Assembly (NCBI GenBank): GCA_903930485.1
Contig: CAIYYO010000074.1
Coordinates: 1 to 6,504 of the forward strand
DNA length: 6,504 bases
Source: Methanobacteriota archaeon
GTDB lineage: Archaea > Altiarchaeota > Altiarchaeia > IMC4 > QMZM01
Direction: 5' to 3'
Position numbers and translations under genes: made by a program. The notes beneath the pieces are model-generated. The model was not told where the DNA came from, did no database searches, and worked only from the letters and a program-made list of their open reading frames with translations. The first letter of the stretch is position 1, and each line of letters starts with the position of its first letter. This document shows, in pieces, positions 1-5,992 of the stretch.

Positions 1-75
1 CTTTGCCGTGTCAAGCCACGTCTTCTCGAAGTTCTCCTTGGCGCGGGACTTTATGCCTTTGGTGTCGAATTTCAT
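1..75 (-). CDS. sepS: O-phosphoseryl-tRNA synthetase (SepRS)-like, N-terminal fragment
   Basis: Only the first 25 codons lie in the window; the rest runs off the left edge. The ATG is at 75-73 and the peptide begins MKFDTKGIKSRAKENFEKTW. The pattern F-x(4)-I-x(3)-A-x(3)-FEKxW-x-[ED]-T matches my memory of archaeal SepRS N-termini, for example the methanococcal enzyme with its DFEKAWIET segment. SepRS charges tRNA-Cys with O-phosphoserine, which SepCysS then converts to Cys-tRNA; it acts in the cytoplasm. The gene diverges from thiL across a 42-base AT-rich gap. The call rests on 25 residues recalled from memory, so it is tentative; another class II synthetase-like or unrelated protein is possible. 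Confidence 0.5.
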   Translation of the reverse strand, partial: MKFDTKGIKSRAKENFEKTWLDTAK

Positions 76-117
76 TATTAACCCAATCTATTTAATTAGA
101 TTATGTGATTAAATGAG
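76..117. promoter_or_regulatory. Divergent AT-rich promoter region between the SepRS-like gene and thiL
   Basis: This 42-base gap is strongly AT-rich in an otherwise GC-balanced region. The box ATTTAATTA at 90-98 resembles an archaeal TATA box. Its centre lies about 24 bases before the thiL ATG at 118, close to the usual TATA-to-start distance in archaea, and no Shine-Dalgarno sequence is visible. The thiL mRNA is therefore probably leaderless or nearly so. The box is almost palindromic and could also serve the minus-strand gene starting at 75; a second TTTAAT on the minus strand at 113-108 is an alternative. Transcription starts are inferred, not seen. Confidence 0.4.
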
Positions 118-1050
118 ATGAAACTATCCTACATCGGCGAGAGAGGCCTTATCAGGCAGCTCACATCTTTCCTGGAAATAGGCGACGATGCCGCGTGCAT
201 CAAGGACAAGGACGGCTTCCTGGTGCTTACGACTGACATGATATATGAAAAGACCCACGTACTCCCTGGGATGAGCTACAGGGACATCGGCCGATTCATC
301 GTCAACGTCAACGCGAGCGACGTTGCGGCCATGGGCGGGAAACCTTTAGCCTTCCTGCTGTCCTGCGGCCTCCCGGACATCGAGATAAAAGATTTTGAAG
401 AGCTTGCCCGTGCGGTAGACCTGGAATGCAAGAGGCTCGGCATGCAATACGCCGGCGGAGACACGAAGCAAACCGACGAATTGACGCTCGCGGGCTTCTG
501 CATAGGCCGCGTTAAAAAACCGGTCCTGCGCTCGGGCGCCAAAGCCGGAGACGTCGTAGCAGTCACCGGAACGCTGGGCAGCGCATCCATAGGCACCGAG
601 GTCCTCCTAAAAAAACGGGACACCAAAGGATTCAGGTCGGTCATCGAGAAAGCGATGAGACCCGAGGCAAGGGTGAAGGAAGGGATGATCCTTGAAAAAT
701 ACGCGACCTCCATGACAGACCTTTCCGACGGTCTCGCCGTGGGGCTGCACAACATATCGGCCGCAAGCGGCGCTGGATTGAAGATAAGCCTGGAAAAGAT
801 ACCGATAGATCCCAAGGGACGGGAGTTCGCCGAGACGTACCGTATGGACGTTACGGAAAAAGCGCTCTACGGCGGCGGCGACTACGAATTGTTGTTCACG
901 GTGCCGAGGAAGGATTACTCCAAGGCGGCTGCCCTGGTCGGCGCGACAGAGATAGGCGTCGTGTCCGGAAAGAGCGTTTCCCTGATCACTGAAGGCAAGG
1001 AATCTTTTCTTGAGAACAGGGGCTTCGAGCACTTCAGGCAGAAACGGTGA
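118..1050 (+). CDS. thiL: Thiamine-monophosphate kinase ThiL
   Basis: ThiL phosphorylates thiamine monophosphate with ATP to give thiamine diphosphate, the last step of thiamine cofactor synthesis, in the cytoplasm. The 310-residue length is normal for this AIR-synthase/PurM-fold family. Family motifs appear in order: GDDAA (22-26), TTDM (38-41), NASDVAAMGG (65-74), GGDT (113-116), TGTLG (150-154), RPEAR (181-185), DLSDGL (201-206) and GGGDYELLF (252-260). The acidic residues expected to bind Mg-ATP (D23/D24, D40, D68, D115, D204) are all present, so it should be active. The ATG at 118 is preferred because the ATG at 113 meets a stop two codons later and an archaeal-type TATA box lies about 24 bases upstream. 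No other thiamine gene is in the window; the gene after it starts 60 bases on and has its own AT-rich upstream region. Confidence 0.95.
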   Translation: MKLSYIGERGLIRQLTSFLEIGDDAACIKDKDGFLVLTTDMIYEKTHVLPGMSYRDIGRFIVNVNASDVAAMGGKPLAFLLSCGLPDIEIKDFEELARAVDLECKRLGMQYAGGDTKQTDELTLAGFCIGRVKKPVLRSGAKAGDVVAVTGTLGSASIGTEVLLKKRDTKGFRSVIEKAMRPEARVKEGMILEKYATSMTDLSDGLAVGLHNISAASGAGLKISLEKIPIDPKGREFAETYRMDVTEKALYGGGDYELLFTVPRKDYSKAAALVGATEIGVVSGKSVSLITEGKESFLENRGFEHFRQKR

Positions 1051-1110
1051 AGGTATATATTCTTAGATGTGTAAGATTTAACAATATAGTGAAACGTAAT
1101 CTTCTTGAAA
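1051..1110 (+). promoter_or_regulatory. AT-rich intergenic region, probable promoter of the KaiC-like gene
   Basis: The 60 bases between thiL and the next gene are AT-rich. Two TATA-like stretches are visible, TATATAT at 1054-1060 and TTTAACAATATA at about 1077-1088. The second lies roughly 22-33 bases before the ATG at 1111, compatible with a short-leader or leaderless transcript. No clear ribosome binding site is seen. No terminator-like T run for thiL is obvious. Confidence 0.3.
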
Positions 1111-1839
1111 ATGGGTGTCAGGTCTACTAATATATCCGAGCTTGATGCCTTCCTCGGGGGAGGGGTGAGGCATTCGAGCATAGCTCTTTTATGGGCTCAT
1201 CCGGGCGTCGACAATGCCCCGTTCGCATACCACATCATGATGGAAGCCCTCGGCGAAGGAGACTCCTGCATCTACGTCAATTCGTCCAAGGAGCCCAGCG
1301 TCGTTGTTTCTGAGATGAGGCAGCAGGGCTACGACCCGTCGGAATATCTGAAAGACGGCAGCCTGGTTTTCGTCGACGCGCATTCTGGACTCGTCTTCTC
1401 CGACTCGGCGGAGAGGTTCCATGTCGAGGACCCGAGGAGCGTGAAGTCCATCACGAGTTCGCTCCGGCAGGCCCTCGAGAGTTCCGGGAACGGGCACACC
1501 ATCGTAGTCTATGATTCGGTCTCGAACCTGATAGACCACTGCGGGGAAGGGGCGATACTCGAGTTCGCGGTCTGGAGGGGCCTTTTCGAGGAGAACAATG
1601 CGACCGGTTTTTTCATGTTCACAGAGTGGCCTTACGAGAACAGCGTCCTCGACATGCTCGAGCTTTTCTCCGATGCCGTGGTCAGGATGAAGGCGGTCGT
1701 CGAAGACTTTTCAGTCAGGGAATATTTCACCGTATCCAAGACCGGGCACGGGGAAAGGATAGCGGGCGAGGCATGCGTCCCGTACACTGCGTCCATAGGC
1801 CAGGGCCTGAAGATATGCGGCGCCTGGAAAACAAGATAG
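1111..1839 (+). CDS. KaiC/RAD55-like RecA-superfamily protein with degenerate Walker A
   Basis: The protein has the architecture of archaeal single-domain KaiC/GvpD/RAD55-type proteins: an opening ISELDAFLGGGV (8-19), a beta strand leading into the nucleotide loop (24-36), a YVNSSKEP strand (55-62), a hydrophobic Walker B strand TIVVYDS (130-136, Asp135) and late strands with SKTGHGER. The Walker A loop reads AHPGVDNA (29-36) where the family has GxPGxGKT/S, so the second Gly, Lys and Thr/Ser are all replaced. The acidic pair usual after YVS is also altered (SSKE). It probably binds nucleotide poorly or not at all and may work as a scaffold or sensor; that is inference. ATG at 1111 (242 residues) is chosen over an in-frame TTG at 1105, which would add two residues. 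The next gene follows after 25 bases, suggesting a functional pair. Confidence 0.75.
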   Translation: MGVRSTNISELDAFLGGGVRHSSIALLWAHPGVDNAPFAYHIMMEALGEGDSCIYVNSSKEPSVVVSEMRQQGYDPSEYLKDGSLVFVDAHSGLVFSDSAERFHVEDPRSVKSITSSLRQALESSGNGHTIVVYDSVSNLIDHCGEGAILEFAVWRGLFEENNATGFFMFTEWPYENSVLDMLELFSDAVVRMKAVVEDFSVREYFTVSKTGHGERIAGEACVPYTASIGQGLKICGAWKTR

Positions 1840-1864
1840 GGTTTAATCGTCTCACAACAAAAAA

Positions 1865-3469
1865 ATGGATTCGTCTCCGATCAACAAGAAGTGGACTGGG
1901 AGCATTAAAGAGATAGGCAGCATCCTTAAATCCCTGCCCGAGGAATTCAAGGGCTCGATACATGTCGCCCTTTCCAGCGGCGGCAAAGCCTACGAGGTGG
2001 ACATCCTGGTCCAGAGCGACTTCATCATCGCTGTTTCTTTCAAGGAGCCTTCGGCTAAGAGGACCGTCTACGGGGAGAAGGCCTTCGAGGAATTCATGGC
2101 TGCGGTGACGTCTTGCGACGGCACGTTCGAAGCCGCTTCCCTGACCGATAACGAATTCCGGCTCGTGGTTAATGCGAACGAAGGAGCCCTTTTAGAGCTT
2201 ATCCGGGACCTAGTGAAGACCGTTCAGGAGATAAGCGGAGAAGAAGTCATCGAGGGCATGGAGGGATGGGAAGACCTTGAAGACGAATGGACCGACCTCG
2301 AAAAGCAGTGGAAGAACCTGGAAGAAAGGGAGAAGCCTTACCGTGAGATGATAATGCGCCAGGAGTTCGGCACAAGCTCGATAGAACAGCTCTCAGATTC
2401 CATGATCCTCAAAGGCGAAGTCACAGCCCACAGGGAGCCTATGGGGGAGGAATCCTTCCATCAAAACGCTAGAGAAGAACCCGCCGAGGAAATACCTGAC
2501 GAGATGATACTCGAAGAAGAAGAGGAGGCGCCGAAAAAACAGGCACAGCCGGCCCAGGAATTGAAAGGGGCACCGTACGGCTCAAATGCCCCTCGTGAAT
2601 CTATCTACCAGGAAGATTCGCTGCAGGACGATGCAAAGAAGGACATAGAAGAGATATCGGACGACGTCATGCTCAAAGACGAAGCCGATAAAAAGGAAGA
2701 AGAGTCGCCGGACAGGATCGAAGGACGGCTCAGCGCAGAATCTTTGAAGATGCAGGAATCGAGGCTTCTTGAAGAGCTCCGTCAGGCGCGCGCAAGCCTG
2801 GAGGCGGAAAAAAAGGAAGCATTGAACACTCACACGCCTGCACAAGCGGGTCCCTCGGTCGCAAGGTCGCCTCTTGAGGAATCGCTCCTGAGGGCGAGGG
2901 AGGCGAGGATTCTCCAGGAAGTGGAGACGGCGCGGGAAGCCGCAGCCGCGAAACCTGCCGTAAAGGAAGCGGCTGGCGAGCCGGCCGAGAAAGAGGAGTC
3001 CAGGGAATGGATGGACAAGGCTTCCTCGGAGATACAGAGGCTGAAGAAAAGCGTCGATGTGTATTGGGGATGGGACAAGAAGAAGAAGCGTTTCGTCGGC
3101 ATCGACGGCGACAACCCGGATGCGACCGTGCTGGCCCAGGAAGAGATACCGGTCGGGGCTTTCACCGAAAAAGGGCCCGTGACCGAAGTCAAGGTCGAAG
3201 TAAAGCCCGAGGAAAGGAATCCTGCCGATGCTTTGCAGGCGCCTCTGGATAAAGGGCCGAGACTTGTGCCCGAGTACAAGAAGAACATAGGCTTCCGCGA
3301 CAAGCTCAAATACGTGACCTCGAAGCAGACCCTGGTAGTGATTGCCGCGATAGACGGAAAGAAAAGCCTAGAGCAGATAGAGAAAGAGACGTCTACCGAC
3401 AAGGCCACGATGAAGACGATAATAGACCAGCTCGTGGCCGACGGATACGTGGCCGTGAAGACTGTTTAG
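1865..3469 (+). CDS. Multidomain protein: PATAN/DUF4388-like N-terminus, acidic repeat linker, C-terminal winged helix
   Basis: No characterised family member is recognised. Residues 17-115 look like a small alpha/beta domain with the pattern GSIHVAL...FIIAVSF...GEKAFEEF...DGTFEA, reminiscent of PATAN/DUF4388 or archaeal DUF2226 domains. Residues 135-155 form three WxxLExx heptads. Residues 160-290 are acidic, probably disordered, and carry three copies of a short motif (LSDSMILKGE, IPDEMILEEE, ISDDVMLKDE). Residues 292-317 and 339-364 are two related charged helical segments. Residues 475-532 resemble a winged helix (LVVIAAIDGKKSLEQI, then a recognition-helix-like segment and a DGYVAV wing). 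There is no signal peptide or membrane segment, so it is cytoplasmic. It follows the degenerate KaiC-like gene by 25 bases without a clear ribosome binding site. A TTTAAT at 1842-1847 is too close to the ATG to be a convincing promoter, so co-transcription is more likely. A regulatory or scaffold role with that protein is inference. Confidence 0.8.
   Translation: MDSSPINKKWTGSIKEIGSILKSLPEEFKGSIHVALSSGGKAYEVDILVQSDFIIAVSFKEPSAKRTVYGEKAFEEFMAAVTSCDGTFEAASLTDNEFRLVVNANEGALLELIRDLVKTVQEISGEEVIEGMEGWEDLEDEWTDLEKQWKNLEEREKPYREMIMRQEFGTSSIEQLSDSMILKGEVTAHREPMGEESFHQNAREEPAEEIPDEMILEEEEEAPKKQAQPAQELKGAPYGSNAPRESIYQEDSLQDDAKKDIEEISDDVMLKDEADKKEEESPDRIEGRLSAESLKMQESRLLEELRQARASLEAEKKEALNTHTPAQAGPSVARSPLEESLLRAREARILQEVETAREAAAAKPAVKEAAGEPAEKEESREWMDKASSEIQRLKKSVDVYWGWDKKKKRFVGIDGDNPDATVLAQEEIPVGAFTEKGPVTEVKVEVKPEERNPADALQAPLDKGPRLVPEYKKNIGFRDKLKYVTSKQTLVVIAAIDGKKSLEQIEKETSTDKATMKTIIDQLVADGYVAVKTV
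2267..2329 (+). repeat. Three Trp heptads (WxxLExx) in the 534-residue protein
   Basis: Residues 135-155 contain W135, W142 and W149 with L138, L145 and L152. Each heptad reads W-x-[DN]-L-E-x-x. Trp at a and Leu at d positions would build a short, tightly packed helix pair or oligomer. It joins the N-terminal globular domain to the acidic linker. Confidence 0.7.
2390..2683 (+). repeat. Three copies of a short acidic motif [IL]-[SP]-D-x-[MV]-[IM]-L in the linker
   Basis: The copies are at 2390-2419 (LSDSMILKGE, residues 176-185), 2492-2521 (IPDEMILEEE, 210-219) and 2654-2683 (ISDDVMLKDE, 264-273). They are separated by low-complexity acidic sequence. Conservation of the motif in a variable linker suggests docking sites for one partner; the partner is unknown. 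Confidence 0.65.
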
Positions 3470-3514
3470 TCACAGATAAGGAATGTGCTGAGCATGTCCT
3501 GAAGTATTGATCTT

Positions 3515-5362
3515 TTAGGTCACCGTCAGGCATCCGCTGCTTGCCGGGGACAAGTCTTTCTGGCATCCTTTGGGCAGGTTGATTTTGCACACATTGGCTG
3601 TGCAGATCGTAAATCCATAATCTTCGCATTTGGTGCTTGTGGTGCATGCGGCGCAGTCGCCCGCCTTTGTGTAGAAGCATTTTCCTCCTCCTCCGAGGTT
3701 GTCGCAGTTTACCGGCAGGCAAGTCACGCCGCTGCATGTGCTGCAGTCCACGGCTGGAGGAGTTGTTGTTGGAGGTGACGGGTTTATCCCGACGCACGTA
3801 CCCTTAAAGTTGTCTTTCTGGCACCCGCCTGGAACCTTGCAAGGGTTGTCCTGGCACCAGATAAAAGCGTTGTCTTCGCATCTTGGCGGAGACGGGCACG
3901 GGATGCATTGACCGTTAGAAAGCAGGCATTTTCCCCCGCCCCCTACCGAGTGGCATGAGGGTGCCTGACATATACCTGCTACAGCATTCGAGCAGCCTTT
4001 GGCGCACTCGGTTGCCGATATCCCGCCAGTGTCGGGAGGCGCAGGCTCGATGTTCTGGCCCATGTTGGTGAACATCCTGACCGCCGCCCCTGCGAGCGCT
4101 ATTATTATCAAGGCAAGGATCACGTACGCCATGCTGGATTTTGCCGATTCCCTGGCCCCGGCGTCCCCCGAGGTCACAAGGCGTATCCCGTGGATGGCGA
4201 GCATTATCGCGCCGATGATGGCGGCGACGGTATAAATTATATCAGTAATCCCGTTGATAGTTCCCCGGAAATCGCAGGTGCTCCTGCAAGCGGCCTTGCA
4301 CAATTCTACCGGGTCGTCGCCACCGGTCCCTGCCCCGGTTCCTGCCTTGAACTCATTGGTGCAGTAGTCGTCGCAGCAGTCGCTGCATTTTGCGATCTTG
4401 TCGGTGGGGCAGCTTGTGAATCCGCCGCAGGTTCTCCCGCACTGGGCCTGGCATTTTGTTTCTGCAGAGGACGTTCCTGAAAAATCAAGGAATCCCGGTT
4501 TGTACAGGCCTGTCGCTCCAATCTGTCTGACGGCGCCGGTCTTGTCTTTCCCGCAGGTGCATTGGCAGGTCGCTTTGACATAGCCTCCGGATCCTCCCGC
4601 GTCTGCAGTCGTGGCTGTGGTGCCTGAGGAGGTCGTGGCCGTCGTTCCTGTAGGGGTTGTCGTCGATTTGCAGCAGCACACCGAGCCTGTTCCGCAGTCT
4701 GTATTTGCAGCTGCATCGGTTGATTTTACCGAGCCCGGGGCACAAGTGTTTGTTTGGCAGCCACCTCCTCCTGCGCTTGCGCATGCGGCTGTGCATTTGG
4801 CTCCTGCTCCCGTAACTGTCGATTCGCAGCAGCACATTTTGCTCGTACCGCAGTCTGCGTCTGCTGCTGTGTTGGTTGTGGTATGCGCGAATCCCGTACG
4901 GCATGGGTTCTCGCAGGCATATGATGCCGAACCAGTGCATGAGGTCTGGCACACTGTTCCTGTGGCTGGGGTTGTTGATTTGCAGCAGCACATTGATCCT
5001 GACCCGCAGTTGGCGTCCGCTGCTGCGGTATTGGTTGTGGTATGCGAGTAGCCTGAGGCGCACGTGCTTGAGCAGGCGTATCCTCCAGCGCTTGAGCATG
5101 CGGTTTGGCATACGGTTCCTGCGGCCACGCCGGCCTTGCAGCAGCATATGGCCATTGGGTCGTCGCCTGATTGGCTTATACAGTCAGTGGTTACCGCAGC
5201 GTTGTTTATCTGATTATACCCTGTGCTGCACGTTTCTTCGCACTTGTAGTTATGGCTGGGACAGGCGTTGTAACATTCGTTTGAGGCTAACGAATTCACG
5301 GTGATCATGAAGATTATCAAAGAGGCTAAGGCTAGTCGAGTCGCGGGTACGATTTTTTTCAT
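3515..5362 (-). CDS. Cysteine-rich secreted/membrane protein with an internal T4SS-pilin-like two-helix segment
   Basis: This 615-residue protein has 70 cysteines (about 11%). Residues 1-26 are a signal peptide (KK and R, then a hydrophobic core, probable cleavage near NSLA|SN). Residues 30-231 are four 8-Cys modules ending in CCC. Residues 232-262 are a Thr/Ser/Gly spacer. Residues 266-334 hold 11 more cysteines, including CQCTC. Residues 355-435 resemble TrbC/VirB2-type or T4SS_pilin domains: a CX3CX3C lead-in, helix 372-392, a basic loop HGIRLVTSGDAGARESAK, and helix 411-431. Residues 453-611 are two 12-Cys modules with GGGGKC. The basic loop should be cytoplasmic, leaving both cysteine-rich arms outside, probably disulfide-bonded or metal-binding. 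Cysteine counts per region (32, 14, 24) are all even. The ATG is one base after the stop of the PH-like gene, so it is the last gene of that operon. It may be a surface fibre, adhesin or pilin-like component; function is unknown. Confidence 0.85.
   Translation of the reverse strand: MKKIVPATRLALASLIIFMITVNSLASNECYNACPSHNYKCEETCSTGYNQINNAAVTTDCISQSGDDPMAICCCKAGVAAGTVCQTACSSAGGYACSSTCASGYSHTTTNTAAADANCGSGSMCCCKSTTPATGTVCQTSCTGSASYACENPCRTGFAHTTTNTAADADCGTSKMCCCESTVTGAGAKCTAACASAGGGGCQTNTCAPGSVKSTDAAANTDCGTGSVCCCKSTTTPTGTTATTSSGTTATTADAGGSGGYVKATCQCTCGKDKTGAVRQIGATGLYKPGFLDFSGTSSAETKCQAQCGRTCGGFTSCPTDKIAKCSDCCDDYCTNEFKAGTGAGTGGDDPVELCKAACRSTCDFRGTINGITDIIYTVAAIIGAIMLAIHGIRLVTSGDAGARESAKSSMAYVILALIIIALAGAAVRMFTNMGQNIEPAPPDTGGISATECAKGCSNAVAGICQAPSCHSVGGGGKCLLSNGQCIPCPSPPRCEDNAFIWCQDNPCKVPGGCQKDNFKGTCVGINPSPPTTTPPAVDCSTCSGVTCLPVNCDNLGGGGKCFYTKAGDCAACTTSTKCEDYGFTICTANVCKINLPKGCQKDLSPASSGCLTVT
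3530..4006 (-). repeat. Two 12-cysteine C-terminal modules
   Basis: Residues 453-523 and 540-611 each hold 12 cysteines with almost the same spacing. Shared landmarks are C-x3-LGGGGKC or VGGGGKC, C-x2-C, KCED or RCED, and GCQKD. The offset between equivalent cysteines is 83-84 residues over the core. A Pro/Thr spacer (NPSPPTTTPP) separates them. The pattern is different from the N-terminal 8-Cys modules. Confidence 0.8.
4070..4249 (-). other. T4SS-pilin-like transmembrane hairpin within the cysteine-rich protein
   Basis: Residues 372-431 form two hydrophobic helices around a short loop with Arg, Gly, Asp and Lys (RLVTSGDAGARESAK). The order and the SGD...A..S..YVILALIIIALA pattern are like TrbC/VirB2 and related type IV secretion pilins. 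Positive-inside topology places the loop in the cytoplasm. Confidence 0.55.
4670..5275 (-). repeat. Four tandem 8-cysteine modules with an exact 156-bp period
   Basis: Each module follows C-x3-C-x(6,7)-C-x(3,4)-C-x(15-17)-C-x(5-11)-CCC. The CCC triplets fall at residues 73-75, 125-127, 177-179 and 229-231, an exact 52-residue spacing. Modules 2 and 3 are closest, sharing SHTTTNTAA/AHTTTNTAA. DNA-level similarity is visible: GCAGCAGCA recurs at the CCC codons (plus-strand reading) and TTGGTTGTGGTATGCG occurs twice. Ser/Thr-rich spacers separate modules, consistent with duplication. Confidence 0.85.
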
Positions 5363-5363
5363 T

Positions 5364-5981
5364 TTATTGATGTTTAACGATCTTATCCTTCAGGGTCTTC
5401 GCGTCTTCGATGAACCTGTTCTGTTTCTCGGCGTTCTCGTCGGCCGGCATGTCGGACTCCTTTACTCCGACCTGTTTCAACCTCTTCAGCCAGAGGTCGA
5501 CGTCGCCTACGAACAAAAGCGCGTCTTTCTCCCGTCCCTTGTCGCTGTAGCGGAAGCGCAGGTAGCGGGTCATCAGCCTTCTTTCAGGCGTCACGCTCTC
5601 GATGGTGTTCAAGTACTGGTCGTAGACGAAATCGCCGGACGACTTACGCGCAATCACTCTCTTGTCCGTGAGGTATATGTCGAGGTCCCTCTGCGATTTG
5701 CTGGTCATGAATCCTCCGAGCTTCCCCGGGAACATCACATAGCCCCTGTCAAGGGTTCGCAGTATCATCCTCTCTCCTTCCATGAGGGTTACCGGCTTCT
5801 CTTCCTCAAAATACGTCGTGAATATGAAGTATGCGCCGAACACGGCCACGAACATGGCGATCATCGCGGTGACGAGGTTGTTTATGAAGAAGCTGTATAT
5901 GAATCCTAGTATCAGGGATATCACTGCGAGGACTATTATGCCTCTGTAGTCCAGTTTTTTTGCCAATTCCGCTGAGTCCAT
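5364..5981 (-). CDS. Two-helix membrane protein with cytoplasmic PH-like domain
   Basis: The 205-residue protein has two membrane helices (about 14-32 and 35-57) followed by a soluble domain (about 65-170). The soluble part starts with MEGERMILRTLDRGYVMFPG and contains DIYLTDKRVIARK (101-113) and LNTIESVTPERR, the pattern of bacterial/archaeal PH-like (bPH/GRAM-type) domains, in which a TDKR strand is characteristic. The C-terminal 35 residues are charged and helical. The N-terminus lacks a cleavable signal and the large domain probably faces the cytoplasm. It is 11 bases after the HxsD-like gene and ends one base before the cysteine-rich protein, so it may anchor or regulate that protein at the membrane; this is inference. 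A weak AAGGT lies about 12 bases before the ATG. Confidence 0.75.
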   Translation of the reverse strand: MDSAELAKKLDYRGIIVLAVISLILGFIYSFFINNLVTAMIAMFVAVFGAYFIFTTYFEEEKPVTLMEGERMILRTLDRGYVMFPGKLGGFMTSKSQRDLDIYLTDKRVIARKSSGDFVYDQYLNTIESVTPERRLMTRYLRFRYSDKGREKDALLFVGDVDLWLKRLKQVGVKESDMPADENAEKQNRFIEDAKTLKDKIVKHQ

Positions 5982-5992
5982 TTTTTTATCTT

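Noticed and set aside
276..1032. Antisense open frames of 179 and 141 codons over thiL
   Set aside because: They mirror a gene with complete ThiL motifs and carry no recognisable domains.
1105..1110. TTG at 1105 as start of the KaiC-like gene
   Set aside because: It adds only two residues before an in-frame ATG at 1111 and has no supporting ribosome binding site.
3470..3514. Terminator between the convergent genes
   Set aside because: The 45-base gap shows no clear hairpin and only a four-base T run, so no terminator can be supported.
3920..3955. GGGGK sequence in the C-terminal modules as a nucleotide-binding P-loop
   Set aside because: It lies in an extracellular cysteine-rich module between cysteines, recurs in both copies, and has no following Ser/Thr or surrounding NTPase fold.
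4485..5147. Long open frame of 220 codons on the minus strand inside the cysteine-rich gene
   Set aside because: It is an alternate frame of the repeat-bearing gene, opened by the repeated low-stop composition; its Arg-rich product has no domain signature.
4670..5275. Regular repeats that could suggest a CRISPR array or a satellite repeat
   Set aside because: The 156-bp period is in frame with a coding sequence and the conservation follows cysteine codons rather than fixed 25-40-bp repeats with unique spacers.
5285..5362. Class III (archaellin/type IV pilin) signal peptide on the cysteine-rich protein
   Set aside because: There is no charged residue-Gly/Ala site directly before the hydrophobic stretch; the layout fits an ordinary signal peptidase I signal.
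5301..5909. 202-codon plus-strand open frame antisense to the PH-like gene
   Set aside because: The minus-strand frame has clear membrane helices, a PH-like pattern and tight operon spacing; the plus-strand frame is a shadow and overlaps two minus-strand genes.
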